Below are positions 1 to 6,394 of a stretch of DNA of 12,930 nucleotides, in pieces (positions within the stretch are counted from its first letter, which is position 1; every line of letters begins with the position of its first letter). A program made the translations under genes and the position numbers. The notes under the pieces are model-generated. The model was not told the origin of the DNA. It saw only the letters and a list, made by a program, of their open reading frames with translations, and did no database searches. The DNA comes from Actinomycetospora sp. (lineage in GTDB: Bacteria > Actinomycetota > Actinomycetes > Mycobacteriales > Pseudonocardiaceae), in contig JAICLN010000069.1 of assembly GCA_025925615.1 (NCBI GenBank), positions 1 through 12,930 on the forward strand. The letters are read 5' to 3'.

Positions 1-106
1 CGCGGCGAATCCCGGTGGGCGGGAACCGGGCCGGGCGCCACCACCCTCCGCGAGGGGCACACCACGCACCCCCGACCGGCCGCGCCCAGGCCTGACGTGC
101 CCCTCG

Positions 107-124
107 TCGAGGCACGCGCCTCGA
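107..124 (-). terminator. Hairpin just downstream of the IclR-type gene
   Basis: A perfect 7-bp stem (TCGAGGC / GCCTCGA) with a 4-base loop lies 7 bases past the IclR stop codon, read on the minus strand. There is no T-tract, which is common for intrinsic terminators in high-GC actinomycetes. A second, looser inverted repeat (CGAGGGGCAC at 51-60 and GTGCCCCTCG at 97-106, 10 bp perfect, 36-base loop) lies next to it. Termination is inferred from position only. Confidence 0.4.
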
Positions 125-130
125 GAGCGC

Positions 131-937
131 TCAGGAGGCCGGCAGCGTCACGTGCGGCAGCGACTCGCGGCGGGCGAAGTCGGCGCTGATCTCCCCCGCC
201 GTCGCGAGCAGCAGCGGCAGGTGGTGCTCGACGAGGCGCTCGACCGACGTCTCGGCGGCGTGGCAGTTCACGTTGACGCCGGCGATCACCCGGCCGCTGC
301 CGTCGCGCAGGGGGGCCGCGACCGAGCGGATGCCGAGGGTCAGCTGCTCGTCGGTCAGCGCCCAGCCCCGGGCCCGGACCTCGCGCAGCGCGGCGTCGCG
401 CTCCTCGCGGGTGGGCAGCCAGCGCGGGACCAGCCCCGAGCGGGTCGGCTCGGCGAGGACGCGGTCCAGCTCGTCGGGTGGCAGGGCCGCCAGCTGCACC
501 TTGCCCAGCGAGGTCGGCAGCGCGGGGAAGCGCGTGCCGATCTGGACGGCCAGCGAGACGATCTTCGGCACGCTCGCGCGGGCCACGTAGACGATGTCGG
601 AGCCGTCGAGCTGGGCGATCGAGCAGGACTCGTGGGTCCGCCTCGAGAGCGCCTCGAGGTGGGGGCGCGCGGCCTCCCAGAGCCCCATCGACCCGACGTA
701 GGCCACCCCCAGCTCGAGCACGCGGGGGGTGAGGGCGTACCCGCGGTCACCGCTGCGGACATAGCCGAGCTCGGTGAGGGTCAGCAGGATCCGGCGCGCC
801 GTGGGCCGGGCGAGGCCGGTCGCCGTCGCGACCTCGGCGAGGGTCATCGCGGGGCGCTCCGGACCGAACGCCGCGATCACCTCGAGCCCGCGCGCGAGCG
901 CCTCGATGAAGTCCGGTCCGGCTCCCTCGCGTGGCAC
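131..937 (-). CDS. IclR-family transcriptional regulator (PcaR/PobR-like subgroup)
   Basis: This is a DNA-binding regulator of the IclR family, 268 residues with the start chosen here. The N-terminal winged helix-turn-helix spans about residues 10-70 and includes MTLAEVATATGLARPTARR. The C-terminal effector-binding domain runs from about 75 to 255, with the family's TSLGKVQLA (142-150) and the VAAPLRDGSGRVIAGVNV stretch (206-223). The N-terminal run ARGLEVIAAFGPERPAMTL resembles regulators of the PcaR/PobR branch, which control aromatic acid catabolism; the true effector is unknown. Longer starts exist at 1018 (ATG) and 1057 (GTG). I prefer GTG at 937 because a clear Shine-Dalgarno sequence (GGGAGGG) precedes it by about 4 bases and the protein then starts where the family normally starts. 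It is transcribed away from the amidohydrolase gene, so it probably controls that gene and perhaps itself. Confidence 0.88.
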   Translation of the reverse strand: MPREGAGPDFIEALARGLEVIAAFGPERPAMTLAEVATATGLARPTARRILLTLTELGYVRSGDRGYALTPRVLELGVAYVGSMGLWEAARPHLEALSRRTHESCSIAQLDGSDIVYVARASVPKIVSLAVQIGTRFPALPTSLGKVQLAALPPDELDRVLAEPTRSGLVPRWLPTREERDAALREVRARGWALTDEQLTLGIRSVAAPLRDGSGRVIAGVNVNCHAAETSVERLVEHHLPLLLATAGEISADFARRESLPHVTLPAS

Positions 938-1041
938 GCGTCCCTCCCCGGCCTCGTGGTGGGCGCAGCGTAGCCCGTCGTTGACCGTCTGGCGGACGTT
1001 CGGCCCGAACTCGTCCATCGTCGGTCGCCGCCGCCGAGACG

Positions 1042-1070
1042 TTGACAGCGAAACCACGCCTGAGCAGAGT
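1042..1070 (+). promoter_or_regulatory. Candidate promoter for the amidohydrolase
   Basis: A perfect -35 consensus TTGACA (1042-1047) is followed, after 17 bases, by CAGAGT (1065-1070), a weak -10 matching three of six consensus bases. It lies in the divergent gap between the IclR-type gene and the amidohydrolase and would give a leader of about 48 bases. The -35 is convincing; the -10 is not. Confidence 0.35.
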
Positions 1071-1093
1071 GACCGACACTACGTGACCGTCAT

Positions 1094-1109
1094 ACGGACG
1101 ACCGTCCGT
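1094..1109. promoter_or_regulatory. Palindrome, candidate IclR-type operator
   Basis: ACGGACG-AC-CGTCCGT is a 7-bp perfect inverted repeat with a 2-base centre. It sits 15 bases before the amidohydrolase start codon and downstream of its candidate promoter. IclR proteins commonly bind short imperfect palindromes of about 14-15 bp in the gap between divergent genes, so this is a reasonable operator candidate. Three direct copies of GTGACCG (1069-1075, 1083-1089, 1108-1114) lie in the same stretch. Binding by the neighbouring regulator is inferred. Confidence 0.4.
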
Positions 1110-1124
1110 GACCGAGGGAGCGCC

Positions 1125-2573
1125 ATGTCCGAGTCCACCGGCGAGGCCCGACGCCCGGTCGTCCTGCGCGGCGGCACCGTCCTCACCCTCGACGCGGCGC
1201 ACACCGTGCTGACCGACGCCGACGTCCTCGTCGTCGACGACCGCATCGCCGCCGTCGGCCCGGACCTCGCCGTCCCGGACGGCACCGAGGAGATCGACGC
1301 CCGCGGCGGCATCGTCATGCCCGGGATGATCGACACGCACCGCCACATGTGGCAGACCGCGATGCGCGGCTACGGCGCCGACTGGACCCTGACCCAGTAC
1401 TTCGTCTGGTACTACCTCGAGCACGGGACGGCATTCCGGCCCGAGGACGTGCACGCCGGCAACCTCCTGGGCGCGATCGAGGCCATCGACGCGGGCGTGA
1501 CCACGACGGTCGACTGGTCCCACGGGTTGCAGACACCGCAGCACGCCGACGCCGCCGCCGACGCCCTCGAGGCCGTACCCGGCCGGTTCGTGCTCGCCTA
1601 CGGCAACATCCAGGACGCGCCCGCGAACTGGACCGCGTCGCCCGGGTTCCGCGACTTCGTCGACCGCCGGTGCAGCGGCGACCGCGACATGCTCGGCTTC
1701 CAGCTGGCCTTCGATGTCACCGGCGATCCGTCGTTCCCCGAGAAGCCGGCGTTCGAGGTGGCCCGCGAGCTCGGTGTGCCGGTGACGACGCACGCCGGCG
1801 TCTGGGGCGCGACGAACGACGACGGCATCCGGCTGATGCACGACCACGGCTTCGCGACGCCGGAGACGGTCTACGTCCACGCCGCGTCGCTCTCCGCGGA
1901 CTCCTACCACCGCATCGCCGCGACCGGTGGCTCGATCTCGGTGTCGACCGAGAGCGAGCAGTCCGCGGGCCAGGGCTACCCGCCCACCTGGGCGCTGCGG
2001 GCGCACGACCTCCCGGTGTCGCTGTCGATGGACACGACCGTCTGGTGGAGCGGCGACCTCTTCTCCGCGATGCGCTCGACGCTGGGCGCCGACCGCTCCC
2101 GCGAGCACCTCGAGGCGCACGCCGGGGGCGAGACGGTCACCCACGCGTCGCTGCGCGCCGAGCAGGTCGTCGACTGGGCCACCCGCGGCGGCGCCCACGC
2201 GCTGGGCCGCGACGACCTCGGCAGCCTCGAGGTCGGGAAGAAGGCCGACGTCGTGCTGATCCGCAACGAGCACTCGCCGGTGATGTTCCCCCTGCTGCAC
2301 CCCTACGGGCACGTCGCCTTCCAGGCCCAGCGCGGCGACGTCAAGGCCGTGCTCGTCGACGGGCGCGTGGTCAAGCGGGACCACCGCCTCGTCGGGGTCG
2401 ACCTCGCCGCCGTACGCCGGACCGTCGAGGCGACGGTGGAGCACCTGCGCAGCACCCTCGGCGACGAGGCCTGGGCGCAGGGCATGAACCCCGAGGTACC
2501 CACGACGAAGGTCCTCGACAACCCCTACACCTACACCGACTACCGGTCGTCCTCGACGCACGGTGGTCGCTGA
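1125..2573 (+). CDS. Metal-dependent amidohydrolase (ATZ/TRZ-like, COG0402-type)
   Basis: A 482-residue hydrolase of the amidohydrolase superfamily, cytoplasmic (no signal peptide). Visible metal-site elements are the HxH pair in MIDTHRHMW (H72, H74), H223 in TTHAGVWG, H252 in VYVHAAS and D303 in SLSMDTT. This set is typical of mononuclear-metal deaminases and dechlorinases of the ATZ/TRZ group. An N-terminal beta segment (RGGTVLTLDAA) and the C-terminal LEVGKKADVVLI and GDVKAVLVDGRVV stretches complete the composite sandwich that frames the barrel. The HxxE motif of many deaminases is missing after H223 (the +3 position is Val), so deamination should not be assumed and the substrate is unknown. 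The ATG at 1125 is chosen because GAGGGAG stands 4 bases upstream; the frame stays open much further upstream but without family sequence. It is divergent from an IclR regulator and convergent with a serine hydrolase. Confidence 0.9.
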   Translation: MSESTGEARRPVVLRGGTVLTLDAAHTVLTDADVLVVDDRIAAVGPDLAVPDGTEEIDARGGIVMPGMIDTHRHMWQTAMRGYGADWTLTQYFVWYYLEHGTAFRPEDVHAGNLLGAIEAIDAGVTTTVDWSHGLQTPQHADAAADALEAVPGRFVLAYGNIQDAPANWTASPGFRDFVDRRCSGDRDMLGFQLAFDVTGDPSFPEKPAFEVARELGVPVTTHAGVWGATNDDGIRLMHDHGFATPETVYVHAASLSADSYHRIAATGGSISVSTESEQSAGQGYPPTWALRAHDLPVSLSMDTTVWWSGDLFSAMRSTLGADRSREHLEAHAGGETVTHASLRAEQVVDWATRGGAHALGRDDLGSLEVGKKADVVLIRNEHSPVMFPLLHPYGHVAFQAQRGDVKAVLVDGRVVKRDHRLVGVDLAAVRRTVEATVEHLRSTLGDEAWAQGMNPEVPTTKVLDNPYTYTDYRSSSTHGGR

Positions 2574-2596
2574 CGCGACGTGTGCGTGGCGTCAGC
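2569..2596. terminator. Shared bidirectional hairpin containing both stop codons
   Basis: GCTGACGC (2569-2576) and GCGTCAGC (2589-2596) form a perfect 8-bp stem with a 12-base loop. The left arm contains the TGA of the amidohydrolase and the right arm contains, on the other strand, the TGA of the serine hydrolase. No T-tract is present on either side. The symmetry suits a bidirectional terminator for two convergent genes, which is inferred. Confidence 0.45.
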
Positions 2597-3764
2597 CCAA
2601 CGACGAGTACAGCGCCTGCTCGAAGTCCCCGTAGAGCTTCCAGGCCTCGTCCTCGACGATGAACGGCAGCGAGTTCGTGTAGATCGACGCGCAGATCCCC
2701 GTCGTCCTGTCGATGAAGAAGTGCGTGTTGAACAGGCCCGCCCACGCCCCGCTCCACGCCCGGCGCCGGCCCGGGACATCCATGGTGTTGAGCAGCAGCC
2801 CGTAGCCCCAGGTCCAGCCCGGGCCGAGGTGCAGCGTGTCGGTGGTCGCCGGGTCGGCCGTCGCGATCTCCGTCGGGAACGGGGCGCCCTCGAGCTGGTC
2901 GGAGAACGCCGCGTCCACGGTCTCCTGGCTCAGGATGCGCGCCCCGTCGAGCTCGCCGCCACGCAGCAGCGCCCGCTCGAAGCGGATGTAGTCGCGCGGC
3001 GTGGAGTGCAGCCCGTGACCGCCCGCCCACCAGGACGGGTCGTCGGGCAGGACGTTGCCGATCGACGCCCACGCGCCGTCCTCGCCCTTGACGTGCACCG
3101 GGGTCTTGTTGCCCTGCCGCGCGTCGTCGAGGGCGAACATCGTGTCGTCCATGCCCAGCGGTCCGGTGATGTTCTCCTTGATCACGACGTCGAGGGTCGT
3201 CCCGGCGACGGACTCGACCACCCGGCCGAGCCAATCGATGTTGATGCCGTACTCGAAGCGGGTGCCGGGATCGGCCACCAGCGGCGCGCCGAACGCCGCC
3301 ATGTCGCCGGGGACGACGTTGGGGAGCCCGGTCACCGACTCGTAGTGGGCGAGCTCGGCGTTCCAGAACCAGTACGAGAGCCCCGAGGTGTGCGTGAGGA
3401 GGTGCTTGACCGTCGCGCGGCTCGCCGGCGCCCGCAGCCGGGGGGTGTCGCCGTCGAACCCGTCGAGCACCTGCAGCTCGCCGAAGGCCGGGAGGTAGCT
3501 CTCCACGGGCGCGGCCAGGTCGAGCCGGCCTTGCTCCACCAGCTGCAGGGCGGCCGTCGTCGCGACCATCTTGGTCATCGACATGATCCGGAAGTGGGTG
3601 CTCGTGGAGACCGGTTCGCCGTCACCGACCACGCGCTCGCCGGCCGCGCCCTCGTAGATCACCCCGTCCCGGTCGGCCGCGATGGCGGCGACGTGGGGTA
3701 CGGCGCGGTCCTCGACCGCCGCCTGCAGGACCGTGTCGATCGCGGAACCATTGATCGTGGACAC
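2592..3764 (-). CDS. Serine hydrolase, beta-lactamase / family VIII esterase fold
   Basis: A 390-residue protein of the class C beta-lactamase-related family. S62-M-T-K65 gives the SxxK nucleophile motif (MSMTKMVATTAALQL). HLLTHTSGLSY (121-131) is the family's conserved loop. Y172 in FEYGINIDWLG is the likely general base, and W341-A-G343 stands where true beta-lactamases have KTG. The replacement of YSN by YGI and of KTG by WAG favours an esterase or transesterase of family VIII over a resistance enzyme. No signal peptide is seen, so it is probably cytoplasmic. The GTG start has a strong Shine-Dalgarno (GGAGGT, 6-base spacing). It is convergent with the amidohydrolase and divergent from acetoacetyl-CoA synthetase, with 108 bases between starts. 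The substrate is unknown. Confidence 0.9.
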   Translation of the reverse strand: MSTINGSAIDTVLQAAVEDRAVPHVAAIAADRDGVIYEGAAGERVVGDGEPVSTSTHFRIMSMTKMVATTAALQLVEQGRLDLAAPVESYLPAFGELQVLDGFDGDTPRLRAPASRATVKHLLTHTSGLSYWFWNAELAHYESVTGLPNVVPGDMAAFGAPLVADPGTRFEYGINIDWLGRVVESVAGTTLDVVIKENITGPLGMDDTMFALDDARQGNKTPVHVKGEDGAWASIGNVLPDDPSWWAGGHGLHSTPRDYIRFERALLRGGELDGARILSQETVDAAFSDQLEGAPFPTEIATADPATTDTLHLGPGWTWGYGLLLNTMDVPGRRRAWSGAWAGLFNTHFFIDRTTGICASIYTNSLPFIVEDEAWKLYGDFEQALYSSLG

Positions 3765-3872
3765 CAGCTGACCTCCGTCGTCTCACGCGCCCCGGGTGTG
3801 GAGCGTCCGTGTCGGCTCGATCACACCAGAAGCGCGTGGCCCAGGTCACGTCCGGAAGAAGAGGATGGTGGC

Positions 3873-5861
3873 GTGAGCACCGGTGCCCAGACCGACGGAG
3901 CCCAGACCGACGGAGCCCAGGACGACGGGACGCAGCGCGGCGAGATTCTCCGGCCCGTCCCTCCCGACGCGGCCACGGCGTCCCGGATGGGGCGGTTCCT
4001 CACCGCGGCGCTCGGCCCGGGCGACTACCACGCGCTGCACCGCTGGTCGGTCGAGGACCCGGAGGCGTTCTGGCGCGCGGTGATCGCGTTCTTCGACATC
4101 GAGGTCACCGGCCTCACGACGGCGCTCGCCGATGCGGGCATGCCGGGCGCGCGCTGGCTCCCCGGGGCCCGACTGTCCTACTCCGCCCACGCGTTGCGGC
4201 AGGAGTGGACCGGACCCGCCGTCGTCGGGATCTCGCAGGCCCGGGGCCGGGTCGAGCTCTCCTTCGACGAGCTGCGCGACCAGGTGGCGCGTGCCCGGAC
4301 CGGGCTCGTGCGGCTCGGCGTCGGGCCCGGCGACCGGGTGGCCGGCTACCTGCCCCACGTCCCGGAGACGATCGTCGCGTTCCTCGCCACGGCGTCGCTG
4401 GGCGCGGTGTGGTTGTCGTGCCCGCCGGAGTTCGGCCCGCGGGCCGTGATCGACCGGCTCGGCCAGGTGGAGCCGACGGTCCTCGTCGCCGTCGACGGCA
4501 CCCGCTGGGGCGAGCGGGCGATCGAGCGCACCGAGCAGCTCGCCGAGATCCGCCGCGCCCTGCCGTCGTTGCGTACGACCGTGTTCCTGCCCTACCTCGA
4601 CCCCGACGCGGCGACCCCGCCCGGCGCGACGACGTGGACGGAACTGCTCGCCGAGCCCGGGCCGCTCGAGCACGTCGCGGTCGCCTTCGACCACCCGCTC
4701 TACGTGCTGTTCTCCTCGGGCACCACGGGCCTGCCGAAGCCGATCGTGCACGGCCACGGCGGGATCGTCCTCGAGCACCACAAGGCCCTCGGGCTGCACA
4801 ACGACGTCCGGCCCGGCGACCGGTTCTTCTGGTACTCGACCACCGGCTGGATCATGTGGAACTACGGCGTCTCGGCGCTGCTCGTCGGCGCCACCGTGGT
4901 CTGCGTCGACGGCAACCCCGCCTTCCCGGACCTCGATGCGCTCTGGGCGATGGCGCAGGACGAGCGGCTGACCCAGTTCGGGACGTCGGCCTCGTTCCTC
5001 ATGATGTGTCGCGACGCCGGCCTGCGGCCGGGGCACGACCACGACCTGTCCGGGCTGCGGATGCTCGGCTCGACGGGCTCGCCGCTGCCCGCCGAGGGCT
5101 TCCGGTGGGCCGCGGACACCTTCGGACCCGACGTGCTGGTCAACTCGACGTCGGGCGGCACCGACGTGGCGAGCGGGTTCGTCGGGGCGGCCCCGTTGCT
5201 GCCGGTACGCGCCGGGGAGATCCCGGGGGCGATGCTCGGCGTCGACGTGCACGCCTTCGACGAGGACGGCCGGGACGTGGTGGGCGAACCGGGCGAGCTG
5301 GTGATCACCGCCCCGATGCCGTCGATGCCGGTCGCGCTGTGGGGTGACGACGACGGCGAGCGGATGCGGGCGACGTGGTTCGAGCGCTTCCCGGGGTTCT
5401 GGACCCAGGGCGACTGGATCACGGTGTACGACGACGGCGGGTGCGTCATCAGCGGCCGCTCCGACGCGACGCTCAACCGCGGCGGGGTGCGGCTGGGGAC
5501 CTCGGACTTCTACACGGTCGTCGAGGACGTCGAGGGCGTGACCGACAGCCTCGTCGTGCACCTCGAGGACTCCGTCGGCGGCGCCGGGACGCTCGTGCTG
5601 TTCCTCGTGGGCGGTCCCGACCGGCCGGCGCTGGAGGCCGAGATCGTGCGCCGGCTGCGCAGCGAGATGTCACCACGGCACGCGCCCGACGAGATCGCCT
5701 GGCTCGACGCGCTCCCCCGCACGCTCTCGGGCAAGAAGCTGGAGACCCCGGTGAAGCGCCTGCTGGGCGGGGCCGCCCCGGAGAAGGTGGCCAGCCGGGA
5801 CTCGCTCGCCGACCCGGCTGCGCTGGACGCGGTCGTCGAGTGGGTGCGCCGACGGTCGTGA
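3873..5861 (+). CDS. aacS: Acetoacetyl-CoA synthetase (acetoacetate--CoA ligase)
   Basis: A 662-residue adenylate-forming enzyme that activates acetoacetate with ATP and CoA to acetoacetyl-CoA in the cytoplasm. An N-terminal acetyl-CoA-synthetase-like segment (FLTAALGPGDYHALHRWSVE, 42-61) leads into the ATP-binding P-loop SSGTTGLPKP (281-290). The A7/A8 region is QGDW (512-515) and GRSDATLNRGG (528-538), and the A10 lysine is K621 in TLSGKKLETPVK. The SGKKLE form with the following VKRLLGG is characteristic of acetoacetyl-CoA synthetases, whereas acetyl-CoA synthetases have SGKIMR. The length matches the family (about 650). The frame is open far upstream, but the GTG at 3873 follows GAGGA with about 7 bases spacing. 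The N-terminus carries a 15-bp tandem repeat coding AQTDG. Together with a thiolase it would feed acetoacetate into acetyl-CoA. Confidence 0.94.
   Translation: MSTGAQTDGAQTDGAQDDGTQRGEILRPVPPDAATASRMGRFLTAALGPGDYHALHRWSVEDPEAFWRAVIAFFDIEVTGLTTALADAGMPGARWLPGARLSYSAHALRQEWTGPAVVGISQARGRVELSFDELRDQVARARTGLVRLGVGPGDRVAGYLPHVPETIVAFLATASLGAVWLSCPPEFGPRAVIDRLGQVEPTVLVAVDGTRWGERAIERTEQLAEIRRALPSLRTTVFLPYLDPDAATPPGATTWTELLAEPGPLEHVAVAFDHPLYVLFSSGTTGLPKPIVHGHGGIVLEHHKALGLHNDVRPGDRFFWYSTTGWIMWNYGVSALLVGATVVCVDGNPAFPDLDALWAMAQDERLTQFGTSASFLMMCRDAGLRPGHDHDLSGLRMLGSTGSPLPAEGFRWAADTFGPDVLVNSTSGGTDVASGFVGAAPLLPVRAGEIPGAMLGVDVHAFDEDGRDVVGEPGELVITAPMPSMPVALWGDDDGERMRATWFERFPGFWTQGDWITVYDDGGCVISGRSDATLNRGGVRLGTSDFYTVVEDVEGVTDSLVVHLEDSVGGAGTLVLFLVGGPDRPALEAEIVRRLRSEMSPRHAPDEIAWLDALPRTLSGKKLETPVKRLLGGAAPEKVASRDSLADPAALDAVVEWVRRRS
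3885..3929 (+). repeat. 15-bp tandem repeat coding AQTDG in the aacS N-terminus
   Basis: GCCCAGACCGACGGA occurs twice exactly (3885-3899, 3900-3914), followed by a third copy with three changes (3915-3929). Each unit is five codons (Ala-Gln-Thr-Asp-Gly), so copy-number change would keep the frame. The repeat lies before the conserved enzyme fold and codes a flexible, probably non-essential tail. Confidence 0.9.
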
Positions 5862-5875
5862 GCACCGGATGCGGG

Positions 5876-5925
5876 GCCGAGTGGACTCCCACGGCTGCCG
5901 CCGCAACCATGGGAGTCCACTCGGC
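5876..5925. terminator. Perfect 16-bp inverted repeat after aacS
   Basis: The arms at 5876-5891 and 5910-5925 are exact reverse complements (core GAGTGGACTCCCA / TGGGAGTCCACTC) around an 18-base loop. The left arm begins 15 bases past the aacS stop codon, as expected for a terminator. There is no T-tract. The long perfect arms could equally mark a dispersed intergenic palindromic element. No second copy was found in this window. Confidence 0.55.
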
Positions 5926-6000
5926 GGGGTCGACGCCGCCGGCCCCCGTCCGACACGCGCGTGCTCACGCACCGTGGACACCCGCCGACTGACCGAATCC

Positions 6001-6015
6001 TGTCCGTTCCGGACA
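6001..6015. promoter_or_regulatory. Small dyad upstream of the 89-residue protein
   Basis: TGTCCG-TTC-CGGACA is a perfect 6-bp inverted repeat with a 3-base centre, 103 bases before the next start codon. It has the size of a repressor operator. No convincing -35/-10 pair was found beside it, so its role is a guess. The rest of the 257-base gap (5862-6118) holds only this dyad, the larger inverted repeat and the ribosome binding site. Confidence 0.3.
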
Positions 6016-6118
6016 CGATCGACCATTGTCGGGCCCCTGTCGGATGTGTTCTCCTCACGCGCACTTCCCCCTGGAAGCCGTCTCGATCTCCGACGGCCGG
6101 CACACCGAGGAGACCGCC

Positions 6119-6388
6119 ATGGCCCGATCGTCGTCGGCGGGACCTCCCGCGATCACCTACTGCGTCGACTTCGCGAGGACCGACGACCACGGCCACGTCA
6201 TCGTCGGGACGGCGGCCGTGGGAGATCAGGTCACCATGGTCGACGAGAGCGGCACCCGGTGCTGCGGCACCGTCGTCCTCCACAGCCCCGACCTGCGGAT
6301 CCTGCTCGTGAAGCCGGACCCGGAGACCTGCCCGAGCACCGTCGTGGCGCCGACGAAGCACCGGGCCCGGGGCGCCTCCGACCTCTGA
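6119..6388 (+). CDS. Small protein of unknown function, 89 residues
   Basis: I do not recognise this protein. The ATG at 6119 is supported by GAGGAG with 6-base spacing, which favours a real gene over the longer open frame that begins at 6026. The sequence is polar, without signal peptide or membrane segment. It reads as alternating short beta strands (VIVGTAAVGDQVTMVDESG, then GTVVLHSPDLRILLVKP), suggesting a small beta fold. It has four cysteines: an early one in ITYCVDF, an adjacent pair in TRCCGTV, and a late one in PETCPS. These could bind a metal or form disulfides. It stands alone on its strand and ends 4 bases from the stop of the GlxA-type regulator, with which it converges. Confidence 0.65.
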   Translation: MARSSSAGPPAITYCVDFARTDDHGHVIVGTAAVGDQVTMVDESGTRCCGTVVLHSPDLRILLVKPDPETCPSTVVAPTKHRARGASDL

Positions 6389-6394
6389 GGCGTC
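6371..6394. terminator. Hairpin at the convergent stops of the small protein and the GlxA-type gene
   Basis: GGCGCCTC (6371-6378) pairs with GAGGCGTC (6387-6394), 8 bp with one G-U pair and an 8-base loop. The right arm overlaps both stop codons. A second stem, GCGTC-ACGC-GACGC (6390-6403), overlaps it. A shared terminator is plausible for two genes with only 4 bases between their stops. Confidence 0.35.

Noticed and set aside
152..973. 273-codon open frame on the plus strand opposite the IclR-type gene
   Set aside because: It has no domain and is Arg/Gly/Ala-rich. The minus-strand frame is a complete IclR protein.
938..1057. Longer IclR starts at 1018 and 1057
   Set aside because: Neither has a ribosome binding site and the added residues do not resemble the family. 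GTG 937 has a strong one.
747..2561. 604-codon open frame on the minus strand opposite the amidohydrolase
   Set aside because: The translation is Arg/Gly/Val-rich low complexity with no domain. It is the antisense shadow of a clear enzyme gene, as expected at this GC content.
2592..3764. Reading the serine hydrolase as a beta-lactamase resistance gene
   Set aside because: The SxxK motif is present, but YSN and KTG are replaced by YGI and WAG and there is no signal peptide. That favours a family VIII esterase.
2580..3872. Long upstream open extension of the aacS frame
   Set aside because: It is antisense to the serine hydrolase and has no adenylate-enzyme sequence. A ribosome binding site and GTG at 3873 mark the real start.
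3846..5561. 571-codon open frame on the minus strand opposite aacS
   Set aside because: It is antisense to a gene with all adenylate-enzyme motifs. Its composition is repetitive (Arg, Pro, Val, His) with no recognisable fold.
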